A DNA stretch of 64,000 bases from Raffaelea ambrosiae (Eukaryota > Ascomycota > Sordariomycetes > Ophiostomatales > Ophiostomataceae), in contig PCDI01000002.1 in assembly GCA_002778195.1 (NCBI GenBank), positions 930,001 through 994,000 of the forward strand, in the 5' to 3' direction. The first letter of the stretch is position 1. Each line of letters begins with the position of its first letter. Of the stretch, positions 10,182 to 20,900 are shown one piece after another. A model generated the notes under the pieces. That model was not told the origin of the DNA, did not search any database, and saw only the letters and a program-made list of their open reading frames with translations. Made by a program: the position numbers and the translations under genes.

Positions 10182-11752
10182 ATGAGCGATCCTCAGGCCA
10201 ACGAGGCCGAGAAGAACGTGAGTGGCATCGCACAGGACTTGGATTGCGCAGCTGGGATGCTGACGTCGCGGCCTCTAGATCGAGATATGGAAGGTGAAGA
10301 AGCTGATCAAGCGGCTTGAAGCTGCGCGCGGCAACGGCACGAGCATGATTTCGTTGATTATCCGTAAGTGGGAGCAGAAGAGAAGAGAAAAGACACAAAA
10401 AGACGAACAAAAAAGACGAACAAAAAACGAACAAAAAACGAACAAAAAAACGAACAGCCGAGCTAATGCCCTGCAGCTCCCAAGGACCAGGTCTCGCGTG
10501 CTGCCAAGATGTTGGCTGAAGAATACGTATGTGCCCAAGCTTCACGGTCTCTTCCAAACACGGCTCCGCCGCCAGCCATGCTGCCTCGGCCTCTCGCTAA
10601 CTTGTCCGTCTCCAGGGAACTGCCTCCAATATCAAGTCCCGTGTCAACCGCCAGTCGGTGCTCTCGGCCATCACGTCCACGCAGCAGCGTCTCAAGCTGT
10701 ACAACAAGGTGCCGCCCAACGGGCTGGTGGTGTACTGCGGCGAAATCCTGACGTCGGAGGGCAAGGAGCGCAAGGTCAACATCGACTTTGAGCCGTTCAA
10801 GCCGATCAACACGTCGCTGTACCTGTGCGACAACAAGTTCCACACGGAGGCGCTCGCGGAGCTGCTGGAGTCGGACCAGAAGTTCGGCTTCATCGTCATG
10901 GACGGCAACGGCGCGCTGTTCGGCACGCTGAGCGGCAACACGCGCGAGGTGGTGCACAAGTTCTCGGTGGACCTGCCCAAGAAGCACGGCCGTGGTGGCC
11001 AGTCGGCGCTGCGTTTTGCGCGTCTGCGCGACGAGAAGCGGCACAACTACGTGCGCAAGGTGGCGGAGCTGGCGGTGCAGAACTTCATCACCAACGACAA
11101 GGTCAACGTGGCGGGCCTGATCCTGGCGGGCTCGGCCGACTTCAAGAACGACCTGAACGGCTCGGACATGTTCGACAACCGCCTGCAGACCAAGGTGATC
11201 AAGGTGGTGGACGTGTCGTACGGCGGCGAGAACGGCTTCAACCAGGCGATCGAGCTGTCGTCGGAGACGCTGGGCAACGTCAAGTTCATCCAGGAGAAGA
11301 AGCTGATCGGCAAGTACTTTGAGGAGATCAGCCAGGACACGGGCCGCGTGTGCTACGGCATCGAGGACACGCTCAAGGCGCTGGAGCTGGGCGCGGTGGA
11401 GACGCTGATCGTGTTTGAGAACCTGGAGATCACGCGCTGGACGCTCAAGGACAGCAACGGCGGCGAGGTGCTGCTGCACACGACCAAGCAGCAGGAGACG
11501 GGCGACCGCGACCGGTTCATGGACCGCGAGACGGGCCAGGAGATGGAGGTGGTGTCGCAGGAGTCGTTCCTGGAGTGGATCGCCGAGCACTACAAGGACT
11601 TTGGCACGACGCTCGAGTTTGTGTCGGACCGGTCGACCGAGGGCAACCAGTTCGTCAAGGGCTTTGGCGGCATCGGCGGCCTGCTGCGCTACAAGGTCAA
11701 CTTTGAGCAGCTGGCCGAAGTCGACGACGACGACGACTACTATGACGATTGA
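10182..11752 (+). CDS. SUP45: Eukaryotic peptide chain release factor eRF1
   Basis: Recognises all three stop codons in the ribosomal A site and triggers peptide release with eRF3. Four exons (10182-10217, 10279-10363, 10477-10526, 10616-11752) join to 435 residues, the family length (yeast and human are 437). Domain N shows the stop-decoding elements GTS (NGTSMISLII), NIKS (GTASNIKSRVNR) and YxCxxxF (YLCDNKF). Domain M has the catalytic GGQ in HGRGGQSALRFARLR. Domain C (about 275-420) binds eRF3, and the tail is DDDDDYYDD. Introns of 61, 113 and 89 nt are crowded in the first 350 nt of coding sequence; intron 2 carries a short tandem repeat. No anomaly in the key residues. Confidence 0.97.
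10401..10456. repeat. CGAACAAAAAA tandem repeat within eRF1 intron 2
   Basis: The core CGAAC recurs at 10404, 10417, 10428, 10439 and 10451, separated by A-runs (11-13 bp period). The array fills much of the 113-nt intron and makes it A/purine-rich on the sense strand. Confidence 0.9.
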
Positions 11753-13140
11753 CAGCTTGAATCGTCCCCCGTGGCCGACGACGCCAACGATGCCACTGCT
11801 ACCAGCGGCATGTTTGCGCTCGCGGCCGGCGGGGGAGGATGCTCGGCTCACCACAACCACACCGACCCGTCCATGATGAAAAACACAAAGGAGCACGACA
11901 AGAAGCAGCTGCACGGCGCGTCGCCGTCCCGTCCCGATCAAGGCCGAGCCGCGTGCGGGGGGGCGGGGCGGGGAGGAGGCTACCACGGCCGGAAAGCCTC
12001 CTCCTCGGCCTCGCCCTTCGCAGGCGGCCCTCCTGGCAGCAATTACCAGGTGACGCGACCCAGCCCGCTTCGCTCCATGATGACGGCAAACTGAGCTCGA
12101 GCTTGTTTTGTTTTACTGGCAGGGTAAGAGAAGTCTCGTTGTTTTTCCCCTTTCCGTCTGTTTTTGTTTTGTTTTTTGTTTTTGTTTTTTTTGTTTCTCA
12201 AGGCAGACAAACCATGGCTCTAACCAGTTGAATCAGATGTGGACAAATAAGATTGTTCACGAGCTGGAAGAGAAGAGAACGTAAGGACGCAGAGGAGGAA
12301 GTTTGAAAGAAGAGAAAAGGATAAAGGAAAACAAAAAAGGACTAGGAACTGACAAGGAATTGAAAGAAGTTGAAAGGAATTGGAAGAATTGAAAGGAATG
12401 AAAGAATTGAAAGAACTGAAAGAAATGGAAAAAGGAAAATGAAACGGAAGTGGTCACAACGGACACGCAACAGTGAACACAGGAACACAGGAACACAGGA
12501 ACACAAGGACCAGGACTCCAAGACCAAAGACTCAAGTCTTCTGTGGTCTTTTCCCATTCTCGCCAGAGAAAAGCGTATTCGAACGGCTCTCTCAGCTGGC
12601 TGCTTTGGACTATGCTTCTCAACGGCACGTTCTTTGACGATGTTATTTTTCGACAGGCTCGTCCTGCCAGCCAATCGTTTTGTTTATTTCCGTGAAAGGT
12701 CTCTTTGCGTATTCCATGCTTTTGCGTATTCCATGTCTCTTCAGCCAAGGCACCAGCGGTCGAGTGTGTTGTCAACTACGCCACGGGCTGTCGCAAGCTC
12801 TCCCAAGTTCGCACAAGCTGTCCACTACGTCAGCCCAGAGCTTCTTGTGTCCGTCTTGTTGCGACAGGGCGCATTCCCACGTATTCGTATTCGAAAAGAC
12901 CCCATGATCGCGGGGAGTTGTGTCCATGTTTGTGCGCGAAAGAAAGACCCAGAAATCATGTCTTTGTGACGACAAGCATGGGCAAGACTTGACAACCGCA
13001 GGGCGCAAGTCGGCCTTGGAAGCAGTCGGGACAGCCCGACTGCGACCCACTAAGAAGTTGGTAGTGATCTTGGCTATTGTTGTGACTATGGTTCTTGCTG
13101 CTGGTTGGGCGGCTGAATGATAGCGGACTTAACTCGTATG
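11753..13140. other. Intergenic region downstream of eRF1 up to the assembly gap
   Basis: No gene supported. It contains the eRF1 3' region, GT-rich 12120-12200, a purine-rich GAATTGAAAG-like degenerate tandem at about 12355-12430, and an 8-bp repeat at 12476-12499. Frames from 12660 onward are open on both strands but unrecognisable. Confidence 0.55.
12476..12499. repeat. AACACAGG x3 tandem repeat
   Basis: Three perfect 8-bp copies followed by a diverged fourth (AACACAAGG). Confidence 0.9.
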
Positions 13141-13190
13141 NNNNNNNNNNNNNNNNNNNNNNNNNNNNNNNNNNNNNNNNNNNNNNNNNN
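13141..13190. other. Assembly gap (50 N)
   Basis: Exactly 50 N followed directly by A14 (13191-13204). A round 50 is usually a scaffolding placeholder, so the true distance is unknown. The adjoining homopolymer probably caused the break. Confidence 0.98.
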
Positions 13191-13450
13191 AAAAAAAAAA
13201 AAAAGACTAATATAGCCCAACTATAGGCAGTTTTCCCCCCCCTCACTTGTCGTCATTCAGCATCCAAATTTTACACAACCCGAAGAGACCAGCGAAACGG
13301 GAAGGGGGCATAGATAGACACATATAAAAGGGACAGGCAAAAAAAAGGCTGGCCGTTGGGGGGAGAAAAAAAAGTTGAGAGCAGAACGGCAACTGACTCC
13401 GCCCCTCTTCTCTCTGTCTGCCCTCCTCCTCTTCGTCTCCCACAAAAAAT

Positions 13451-14695
13451 ATGACAGACACGCAGCCGGCCGGCTCGAAGCAGCCAGTGGTGGCCTTCCT
13501 GGGCCCCGTGGCCTCGTACACACACCAAGTAGGTACACACACCCAGTAGGACAATCCCCGGGCCGCCTCCCCAAGCCTACTCTGGGGGAAGAACAACAGA
13601 ATCAGCACCCTCTGTCTAACCTTTTTTTTTTTTTCTCTCCCTTTTCCAGGCCGCCAAGTCTGCCTTTCCTGGGCCCCAATGGGACCTCCTGCCCGTCACC
13701 ACCATCAATGGTAGGTCCGGGATAGACCTTGTCCACAGATGGACCGCCCCCTTTTCTGTCCACTGACATGGCACTTGGCAGACGTCTTCGAGGCCGTCCG
13801 CCTCGGCCAGGCCGACTACGGCGTCGTCCCGTTTGAGAACTCGACGCACGGGCCGGTCACCTTTACGCTGGCCAGCCTTGCCGACCGCGATGGCGTCTAC
13901 GGCGAGGTGCGCGTCTGCGGCGAGGTCTACCTCGCCGTTCATCATTATCTGCTAGGGCGGAGGCGGAGGAGGAGCAAGGACGAGGAGGACGAGGAGAGCG
14001 AGGAGACGTCCCCTCCAAAGACAGAGAGGAAGACGCCCTCCCACACCCACATCCGCGCGCCCCTCGGCCACCTCCGCCGCCTCTACTCCCACCCCCAGGC
14101 CTTTGGCCAGACCACCGCCTTTGTCGCCGCCCACCTGCCCGCCGGCATCGAGACCATCGACGCCAGCTCCACCAGCCGGGCCGCCGCGCTGGCCGCCGAG
14201 GACCCCTCGGGCGCGAGCGCCGCCATCTCGAGCGCGCTGGCCGCCGAGACCACGAGGCTGGACGTGCTGGCGGCGAGCATCGAGGACCGGCCCGACAACA
14301 CGACCCGGTTCTATGTTCTGGGCCGGGGGGGCAGCAGTGGCCCGCCCGGGGCTCCCACCACCGCCGTCCCAGGCCCCGGCCCCGAGGAAGCCCCCGTCAC
14401 CTCCTCCCTCGTCTCCTTCACCGTCCCCCACCGCAGCCCCGGCGCGCTGGCCGCCGTGCTGGACTGCTTCCGCCGCGCCGGCCTCAACCTGACCAGCATC
14501 AACAGCCTGCCGAGCCTGAAGCGCCCGTTCCAGTATCTGTTCTTTGTCGAGTTCGAGCACGGGCCCCCGGGGGAGGACGAAGAAAGCCAACGCCCGGGCG
14601 AGTCCCAAGTGCAGCGCGCCCTCGCCGAGGTGGCCCAGGTGGCCCAGACGTGGCGGCTGCTGGGCACATGGACGAAGCCGGCGGCGGTGCACTGA
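13451..14695 (+). CDS. PHA2: Prephenate dehydratase (phenylalanine biosynthesis)
   Basis: Converts prephenate to phenylpyruvate. Three exons (13451-13528, 13650-13710, 13782-14695) give 350 residues; introns 121 and 71 nt. The PDT domain runs from about 14 (VAFLGPVASYTHQAAKSAF) through GVVPFENSTHGPVTFTL to the catalytic TRF motif (NTTRFYVLG). It is followed by a Gly/Pro linker and a C-terminal ACT domain (about 255-340: SLVSFTVPHRSPGALAAVLDCF, then PFQYLFFVEFEH). Two oddities are visible. A charged insert (LLGRRRRRSKDEEDEESEE) lies after the VCGEVYLAVHHY strand. The ACT-domain motif that is usually ESRP (Phe binding) reads NSLP. The start lies only 246 nt after the gap, so an earlier exon cannot be fully excluded, but MTDTQPAGSKQPVVAFLG is a normal N-terminus. 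Confidence 0.92.
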
Positions 14696-15248
14696 GGGTC
14701 GGAGAAGCGGAGTCGCAAGAGAGCATAGCATGTACGATAAGAGTCGCAAAAAGCACTGAATGTCTGAGTCCTATTTTCGGGGGTTTTTTTCTTTTTTCTT
14801 TTTTACTTTTTTACTTTTTTATTTTTTTGCATCGACGATAATATCGAAATACTCGTAATATTTGTCTCTTCGAGAAAAGACAGGTGACAATGACATCATT
14901 CACACACTGCTTAAAAAGAAAATGCATTCCTCGTGAAACGAACGAAGCGAGGAGGGAAAACAAAAAGTGGCAAGAAGCCTCGGTCGTGCCTTCCCCGAGG
15001 TGTCGAAACACTGTTAGTATTTTGCGGGGGAAACTCGAACCAAATTGTCGGTAACGATTATTAGTTGCCCATTTGGGGCCAGAAAAAAAGGAAGTGAATT
15101 CAAATAAATCTCCACCCAATCTCTCTCTTTACTTTTACACGCTCACAAACAAAAGTGTTTCACAGAGTGGCTTGGACCGCAAGACTTTTGAACTCTTGTT
15201 TGTCCCCCTCGTCGAGACTTTCTGGTCTGGCTCGTCCCTGTCTACAGA
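14696..15248. other. Intergenic region between prephenate dehydratase and HTD2
   Basis: 553 bp between tandem plus-strand genes. T-run rich (14787-14828), then AT-rich. No gene seen. Confidence 0.6.
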
Positions 15249-16532
15249 ATGCCGCCCGTCGCCATCCGGCCCTCGGGCGCCGCCGTCCGCGCCGTCCTCC
15301 CCGTCCTCCGGCCATGCGCCGCATCTCATCCGCACAGACTCAGACCCAGAAGACAACCTGCCCCTGTCCAGAGGAGGTCCCTCTCTGGGTCCCTCTCCAG
15401 GTTTGCCTCTAGCACGACCCGCCCGCCCGTCGACTTTGACGCCATCCGCGCCGACCTCGCCGCCCGCCCGCCCAAGGCCATCTACAACGACCTCGCCCCG
15501 ATGTCGTCCCACCTGCTCAACATTGCCTTGTCAGACTACATCCCGGCTGCATGCTTGCCGGTCAAGTTTGACAGTGCCAGCAGCAGCGACGACCCCTACA
15601 TCCTCCCCTCAACCCCCACTGTCCTCCCCCATGGCCACCACCTCATCTACTTCCCCCTCCAGCTGCCCCCCTCTTGCCTCCTGCCTGACGGCACCGACCC
15701 GGCTCAGTGGCCCGGCCGGCCGTTTATGCGCCGCATGTGGGCCGGCGGATCTGTGCGGTTCCGCGATACAGCCCAGCTTGTCCTCGACGGCCGCCGGGCC
15801 GTGTGTGTCGAGCGTCTCGGACAGAACGTGCAGGTGCGTGGTCCACCAGGGGCGGAGAAGATTTTCGTCGACGTGTGGCGGCGGCACGGAGCCGTGGAGC
15901 CGCGGACGCGGACTGGCATCGCCGAAGTGGAGGCGGCCATTGAAGCGAACCCAGCCATTGAGGAGCGCCGGACGCTGGTGTTTATGCGGGAGACGTCGCC
16001 AGAAGACAAGGAAAAAAACAAGCGTGCCAGCGAGCCAAGGATCATCAAGGGTACGTAGTAGACTCTGCTCTGCCCTCTTCTTCCCCTCCTCTTCCTCCTC
16101 TTCTAACTCGAGCAAGCTCCCCATCCACCTGACGACAGCTTCACCTTCACGCCAACGCCCTCGCTCCTCTTCCACTTTAGCGCCTTGACCTACAACGCCC
16201 ATGCCATCCACCTGGATCCGCAGTACAGTCGCGAGGTCGAGGGCCACCGCAATGTGCTGGTGCAAGGACCATTGACTCTCGCGCTGATGCTGTCGATGCT
16301 GAGGGCCCATGCTGGCACCGACCCTGTCGTCTCTATCCGGGATATTGAGTACCGCAACCTGGCACCGCTCTATTGCCACGAGCCCCTGCGTGTGTGTATC
16401 CGCCGCAAACCCCAAGAGGATGGGCAAGTGGCCGGCACGGCACCGTCGACAGCAAAATGGGATATATGGGTCGAGGGACCCCAGGGCAGCCTTGCGGTTC
16501 GAGGCACAGCCACTACTTCTTCACCATCATGA
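15249..16532 (+). CDS. HTD2: Mitochondrial 3-hydroxyacyl-thioester dehydratase (FAS II)
   Basis: Dehydrates 3-hydroxyacyl-ACP in mitochondrial type II fatty acid synthesis, which supplies octanoate for lipoic acid. Two exons (15249-16050, 16117-16532; 66-nt intron with CTAAC branch) join to 405 residues. The first ~50 residues are Arg/Ala/Ser-rich without acids (IRPSGAAVRAVLPVLRP..., RRSLSGSLSRFASSTTRPP), a typical matrix-targeting peptide. The N-terminal half has WAGGSVRF and FVDVWRRH. The C-terminal hot-dog half has FHFSALTYNAHAIHLD, where the His and Asp match the hydratase-2 dyad region, followed by VLVQGPLTLALML. The neighbouring position usually filled by Arg (HRIHYD in relatives) is Ala here. 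It is convergent with the LRR gene, 288 bp away. Confidence 0.88.
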
Positions 16533-16820
16533 GGATCCAGCCTCTCAAGATACACATCCAAATACTGGGGTTTTAAGTCATCTCGCTTTCAAAGAACCAA
16601 AAGAAACGAAAGGGCCGGGGACAAACAAAGAGTGGTATAAGGAGGTATCTGTTATGATGTATGCCCATGAATCCAGTAATCCAATGCATAAGCCAAGTAG
16701 TTTTTCAATGCCCAATAGACTCCGAGTCTCCGAATCCAGATCCAGGTATATAAAATGCAAAAAAAAAAACCCACAAAACACGCCAGCACCTCTGCCCTTT
16801 TCTTACTCTTTTTATCTCTT

Positions 16821-19800
16821 TTATGTAGCTATCGGCCCGTCTAGATCACTCCGCGACCCAAGCGCGTACTTCTTGGTGCCGTCGTCCATGCTGAACTTTT
16901 CCAAAATCAGCGCCAAGTCGGGCTCGGCGAAAAATGCCTTTTCAATAAACTCCGTGTCCGTCGCAGGGCTCTCTGGCTGCTTCTCCGCCGCTGGCTTCTG
17001 CACCGATTCTGGCGTGGTCGGTGGCAGGTGCCAGTTGGGGTTGGTACCCGTAATCGGGCTGTTGAGCGCCTCGTGGTCGTCTGGCACGCGGTACGGCATC
17101 TGCAGTTCCTCCGTCTCCTGTGGAGGTGCAAGGTCAGAGCTGACATACGGCTGACCTGCTGCAGGGCCACCCTGGCTGGACGGCACCGATGACGATGCTG
17201 ACGCTCTCTCGTATTGCCGCATCTGAAGCTGCATCTCCAGGGGGGCCTCCTCCGCCTCCGCCTCCACCTGGATCACATTCGTATACGGCATGCCTTCCGG
17301 CATCCGCAGCTGCAGGCTGGGCCACCCCGTAGTCCCACCAGTGTCTAGCGCCTCCTCCATGTCCACGACACAGCCAGTCTCATCTTCGATGATGGACTTG
17401 TTGCGTAACATGTACGATGCAATCTCTCCCACAGTGGCTTCGATTTCCTCCCGCACCAGTGTGCGCTGCTTTTCCGCAGCACCGTCCGCATTCATCTTCT
17501 TCTTATGTTTTGAATGCGCTGTCGGTACTACCGGTTGGGGCATGTCTTTGAGGCAGTCCTTCAGCGTCTGCTCCACGTCCTCGTCAGGGAACGGATACAC
17601 CAGAATGGTAATGTTGTTCTGCAGACTCTTAGCCAAGTACTTTAGCCCTGTCAGATTGAACCCGTTGTCTCCGCAGTCGAGGTAAAGCAGAGTAGAGTTG
17701 GCCTGGATGGCCGCTCCCAGCGTGCCAGCGTTGTCATAGAGGTTCTGGTTGCGCACTCGGAGGTGTGTCAAGCTCTTGTTGTGAGTAAGACCGCGGAATG
17801 CACGGCCAAAACCTTTGCCAAGTTGACCGTCGTCCAGCTTCCCGCTGAAGCCTGATAGGTCAAGATACCGGACCGACTGGTTCTCTGCAAAGAACCGCTC
17901 CAGCGCCGCACATGTGTCATCGCTGCACGTATCCTCCCCAGTCGGAATCGGGGCCGTGCCAACCAGACTCAGGTAGTCGACATACCAGCTCGCTGCCAAG
18001 GCGTTGATAAGAAGAATGTAGTTGTCTTCGTCCAAGAACTCGACCATGTCCATATGCAGACCAAAGCGGCCTCCCCAGCATTGGTTCAGAGCTTGAGCAA
18101 AGTCCTCGATACCGTCTTCGAGCGGGTTCCCGTTCAGATAGAGGTGCACATCGAACAGGCCAGCCATGGCTGCAAAGATGCGGCCAGCGCCGTGGCCCGT
18201 GATACCGCAATTGCTCAGGACCAAGCGCCGCAGAGAGCAGCCGTAGCCGGCATCCTGCTCGTTGCGCTGGACTTGTTTGGCGGAGAGGTTGGCGACGAAT
18301 CTCTCCAGGGCTTGCAAGGAGCTGTTGTTCAACTGTAATTACACATCGTTAGTATATGGAAAAGATGCAAGGAAACAATAGAGGCAATAAGCACATCAAT
18401 CCTACCTTGAAATTGGAGATATCCAGGTCCTCCAGCACCTCCAATCGGTCCAAAACTTCAAACGGAAGAAGCGCGCCGTCGAACGTGCCCGTTAGACTCC
18501 CCGATAAATTCAAGTGTCGCAGACTGCCAACCGATTCCATAAAGGACTGGACCATGGGTGCGGGGACACGGCCAAGGTTGTTGGAAACATCCAGAGTCCG
18601 GAGCGTGCCTGCAGATTGGGACAGAGCCTGCAACAAAGCCTTCATCGAAGAGTCGGTCAGGCCACAGTTGGCGACATCGAGGGCTTCCAGACCGACGGCA
18701 TCCTCGGACGGCGTGATCCTGCTATCGGGATTCTCGTTGGCAGGGGTCGGCGCCAAATACCCGACTAGACTTTCAATGTCCACTTCGCCTAGACTGCAGC
18801 CCCGCATGATGATGCAACTGCATCGGGTCAGGCCCGCTGCCAGCAGATTCAGTATGGGAACCAGGAACTGAACACTGTGCTGGTTTCTGTCGCCGCGGTA
18901 GACGGTGCCTAGAGAGTTGGCAAAGTCGATTTGCCGGATCTTGCCCGAAGCAAAGGCGAGGGCATGGAACTCTTGGTGCATGACCGTGGCCTTTTGAACC
19001 AGGGAGGTTTCGTGCGAAGTTAAGCAGACACCTGGTTGTGTTAGTCAGAATGTGCAGTGGAACGAGAGATCGTCGAATACAACATGAGGTACCCACCGTT
19101 GCGGTTCAAATAGGCCACATTGCCCTTCCGAGCACTGTCGTACTTGTCCAGCAGACTGGACAGATCAACATTGGCAAAGGACACCGCGCGGAAGTAGTCG
19201 TTGTACCGCAGGGCGCGCAGTAGCGCGAGGAGCTGCAGGTCCGTGTACGCGGCACCCCTGGCGGGTGGGAGCACACGGAACTCGGGCGCATTCTCTGTGC
19301 GCCAGTTGACGTCCCAGCTGATGGGATCGCAGCGGTACGCCGCACAGAAGGCGGTATGTGTTCTCTGGAAGCCGCCAAAGTCCTCGCCAGCGACAATGTG
19401 CTGGGGGGTGGGCAGGTTGGTGACGTGGAAGATCTCCTGGGTCTGCCAGTGGGTGGGCCAGGCAGGCTTCAGGAACTTGTCGGCCTTGGTCAGGGTCAGG
19501 ATGATGTGGCGGTAGTGGCGGCTGGAAAGCTCGAGTCCCATGGGGTTCTTGAACGGGTCGCGGAAGCGCATGGTGAAGCGCTCGTCACGCGGAGCCCAGT
19601 CGGCGCGGAAGGACTCGAGCGTGACCAGGCCGCAGGTCTGGTAGCGGACCTCGAGCGCAGTGGTTTGCAGGACGGAAGTGCAGCCAATCTCGATGAAGAA
19701 GCAGAGGTTGATGCCGACGACGAGGAAGTAGGACGAGGTGCCCTCGAGCTGGCCCTTCTTCTTGTCCTCGGACTTGCCCTTGGTCTTGAGACGGCCGGGG

Positions 19801-20900
19801 GCGTTGCGGTAGACGACGGGGAAGATCTCGGGGACGCTGGACATGTAGTTGGACTCCTCGGCGCGGAAGACCTTGCGGATGCACTCCTCGACCTCGTAGC
19901 AGGCGCGCGAAGAGTCGAGCTGGTCGCGGGTGCGGCTCTTGACCATGGTGATCAGGGCGCTCATCTGGAACTCGCGCTCGTTGTGGTCGTTGAAGTAGAT
20001 GTTGGCGCTGGAGGTGCCGACGACGGGGTAGGGCAGCTTCCACCAGATCTCGATGCCGAAGGGCGGGTAGATGCTGTCGGTGCGGAAGACGGAGAGGACG
20101 GACGAGAGGGGGACAACGTGCAGCGGCTCGCTGGGGGGCAGCAGTGACGACTTGATGGGCGGGCCGCCCTCGGCAGCGATGGCTTCGGCCAGGGCCGGGA
20201 AGGCGGCCAGCGCGTCGTTGCGGGCCTTGAAGATGACAATGTAGTCGGCCGTCATGACCAGAAAGCCGTTTCTGTTCTGGCGGGCGGCCACGGAGTCGGA
20301 AAAGTCGAGGCTGGTATGCCGCTCGGCGGTCTGGGCACGCCAGTCGACGGTGGTGCTGGAGGAGCTGCCGCTCATGATGGTCGAGGCGCGCGAGACACGG
20401 TTGAACAAATCAGAGCTGGTAGAGCCGCGGCGGCTGAGGAGCTCGTGGGACGACACGCGCTTGTGGTGGGATTTTTGCAGGACCTTGCGGGGGAACTGGC
20501 CGGCCTGGGCCTGTTGGGGCGAGGTGGACGTGCTGGGCGACTCGGGCGCGGTGTTGTTGGTTCGGACAGACGTGTTGGAGCCGCGGCTAAGCGAGCGCAT
20601 GGCCTTGGGCATGTACGTCTGGAAAAACCCGCTCTTGCTGTCCACCGAGCTGGACGGCGAGTTCGCCGACACAATCGACGCGGCCGTCATGTCGGTCTGG
20701 AGCTTCGAATAGAGCTTGGTCGAGCTGGAGGAGGCCGACATGGACCCCTGTGCAGCCTGGCCCGAGGGTGCCGAGGCCGATGATGCTGACGTGGATGATG
20801 GAACTGGCGGCGTGCCCGATGACGAGGCAGACGCAGCAAAGGCAGCAGCAGAGGCGGCGCGGTCAGGCAGATGCGACCGTTTCCTGCGGAGGATGTCCAT
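16821..20900 (-). CDS. Large PH-like / leucine-rich-repeat (RNI-like) protein, function unknown
   Basis: Three exons (20900-19097, 19031-18406, 18332-16821) join in frame to 1313 residues; introns 65 and 73 nt. Residues 1-200 are Ser/Ala-rich and probably disordered. About 210-350 looks like a PH-type fold (GFLVMTADYIVIFK, HVVPLSSVLSVFR, FGIEIWWKLPYP). About 370-560 is a second globular part (YFLVVGINLCFFIEIGCTS, GLVTLESFRADW). From about 600 to 1050 come LRR/RNI-type repeats: LEALDVANCGLTDSSMKALL, LRTLDVSNNLG, LRHLNLSGS, LRRLVLSNCGITGHGA, VRYLDLSGFSG, LLYLDCGDNGFNLTGLKYL. The C-terminal ~250 residues are acidic and Pro/Gln-rich. PH-then-LRR resembles the CARMIL actin-capping regulators, but I see no proof of a capping-protein motif. 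Conserved fungal protein by appearance; role unknown. Confidence 0.82.

Noticed and set aside
10463..11986. 507-codon minus-strand open frame across eRF1
   Set aside because: Antisense shadow; eRF1 on the plus strand has NIKS, GTS and GGQ motifs.
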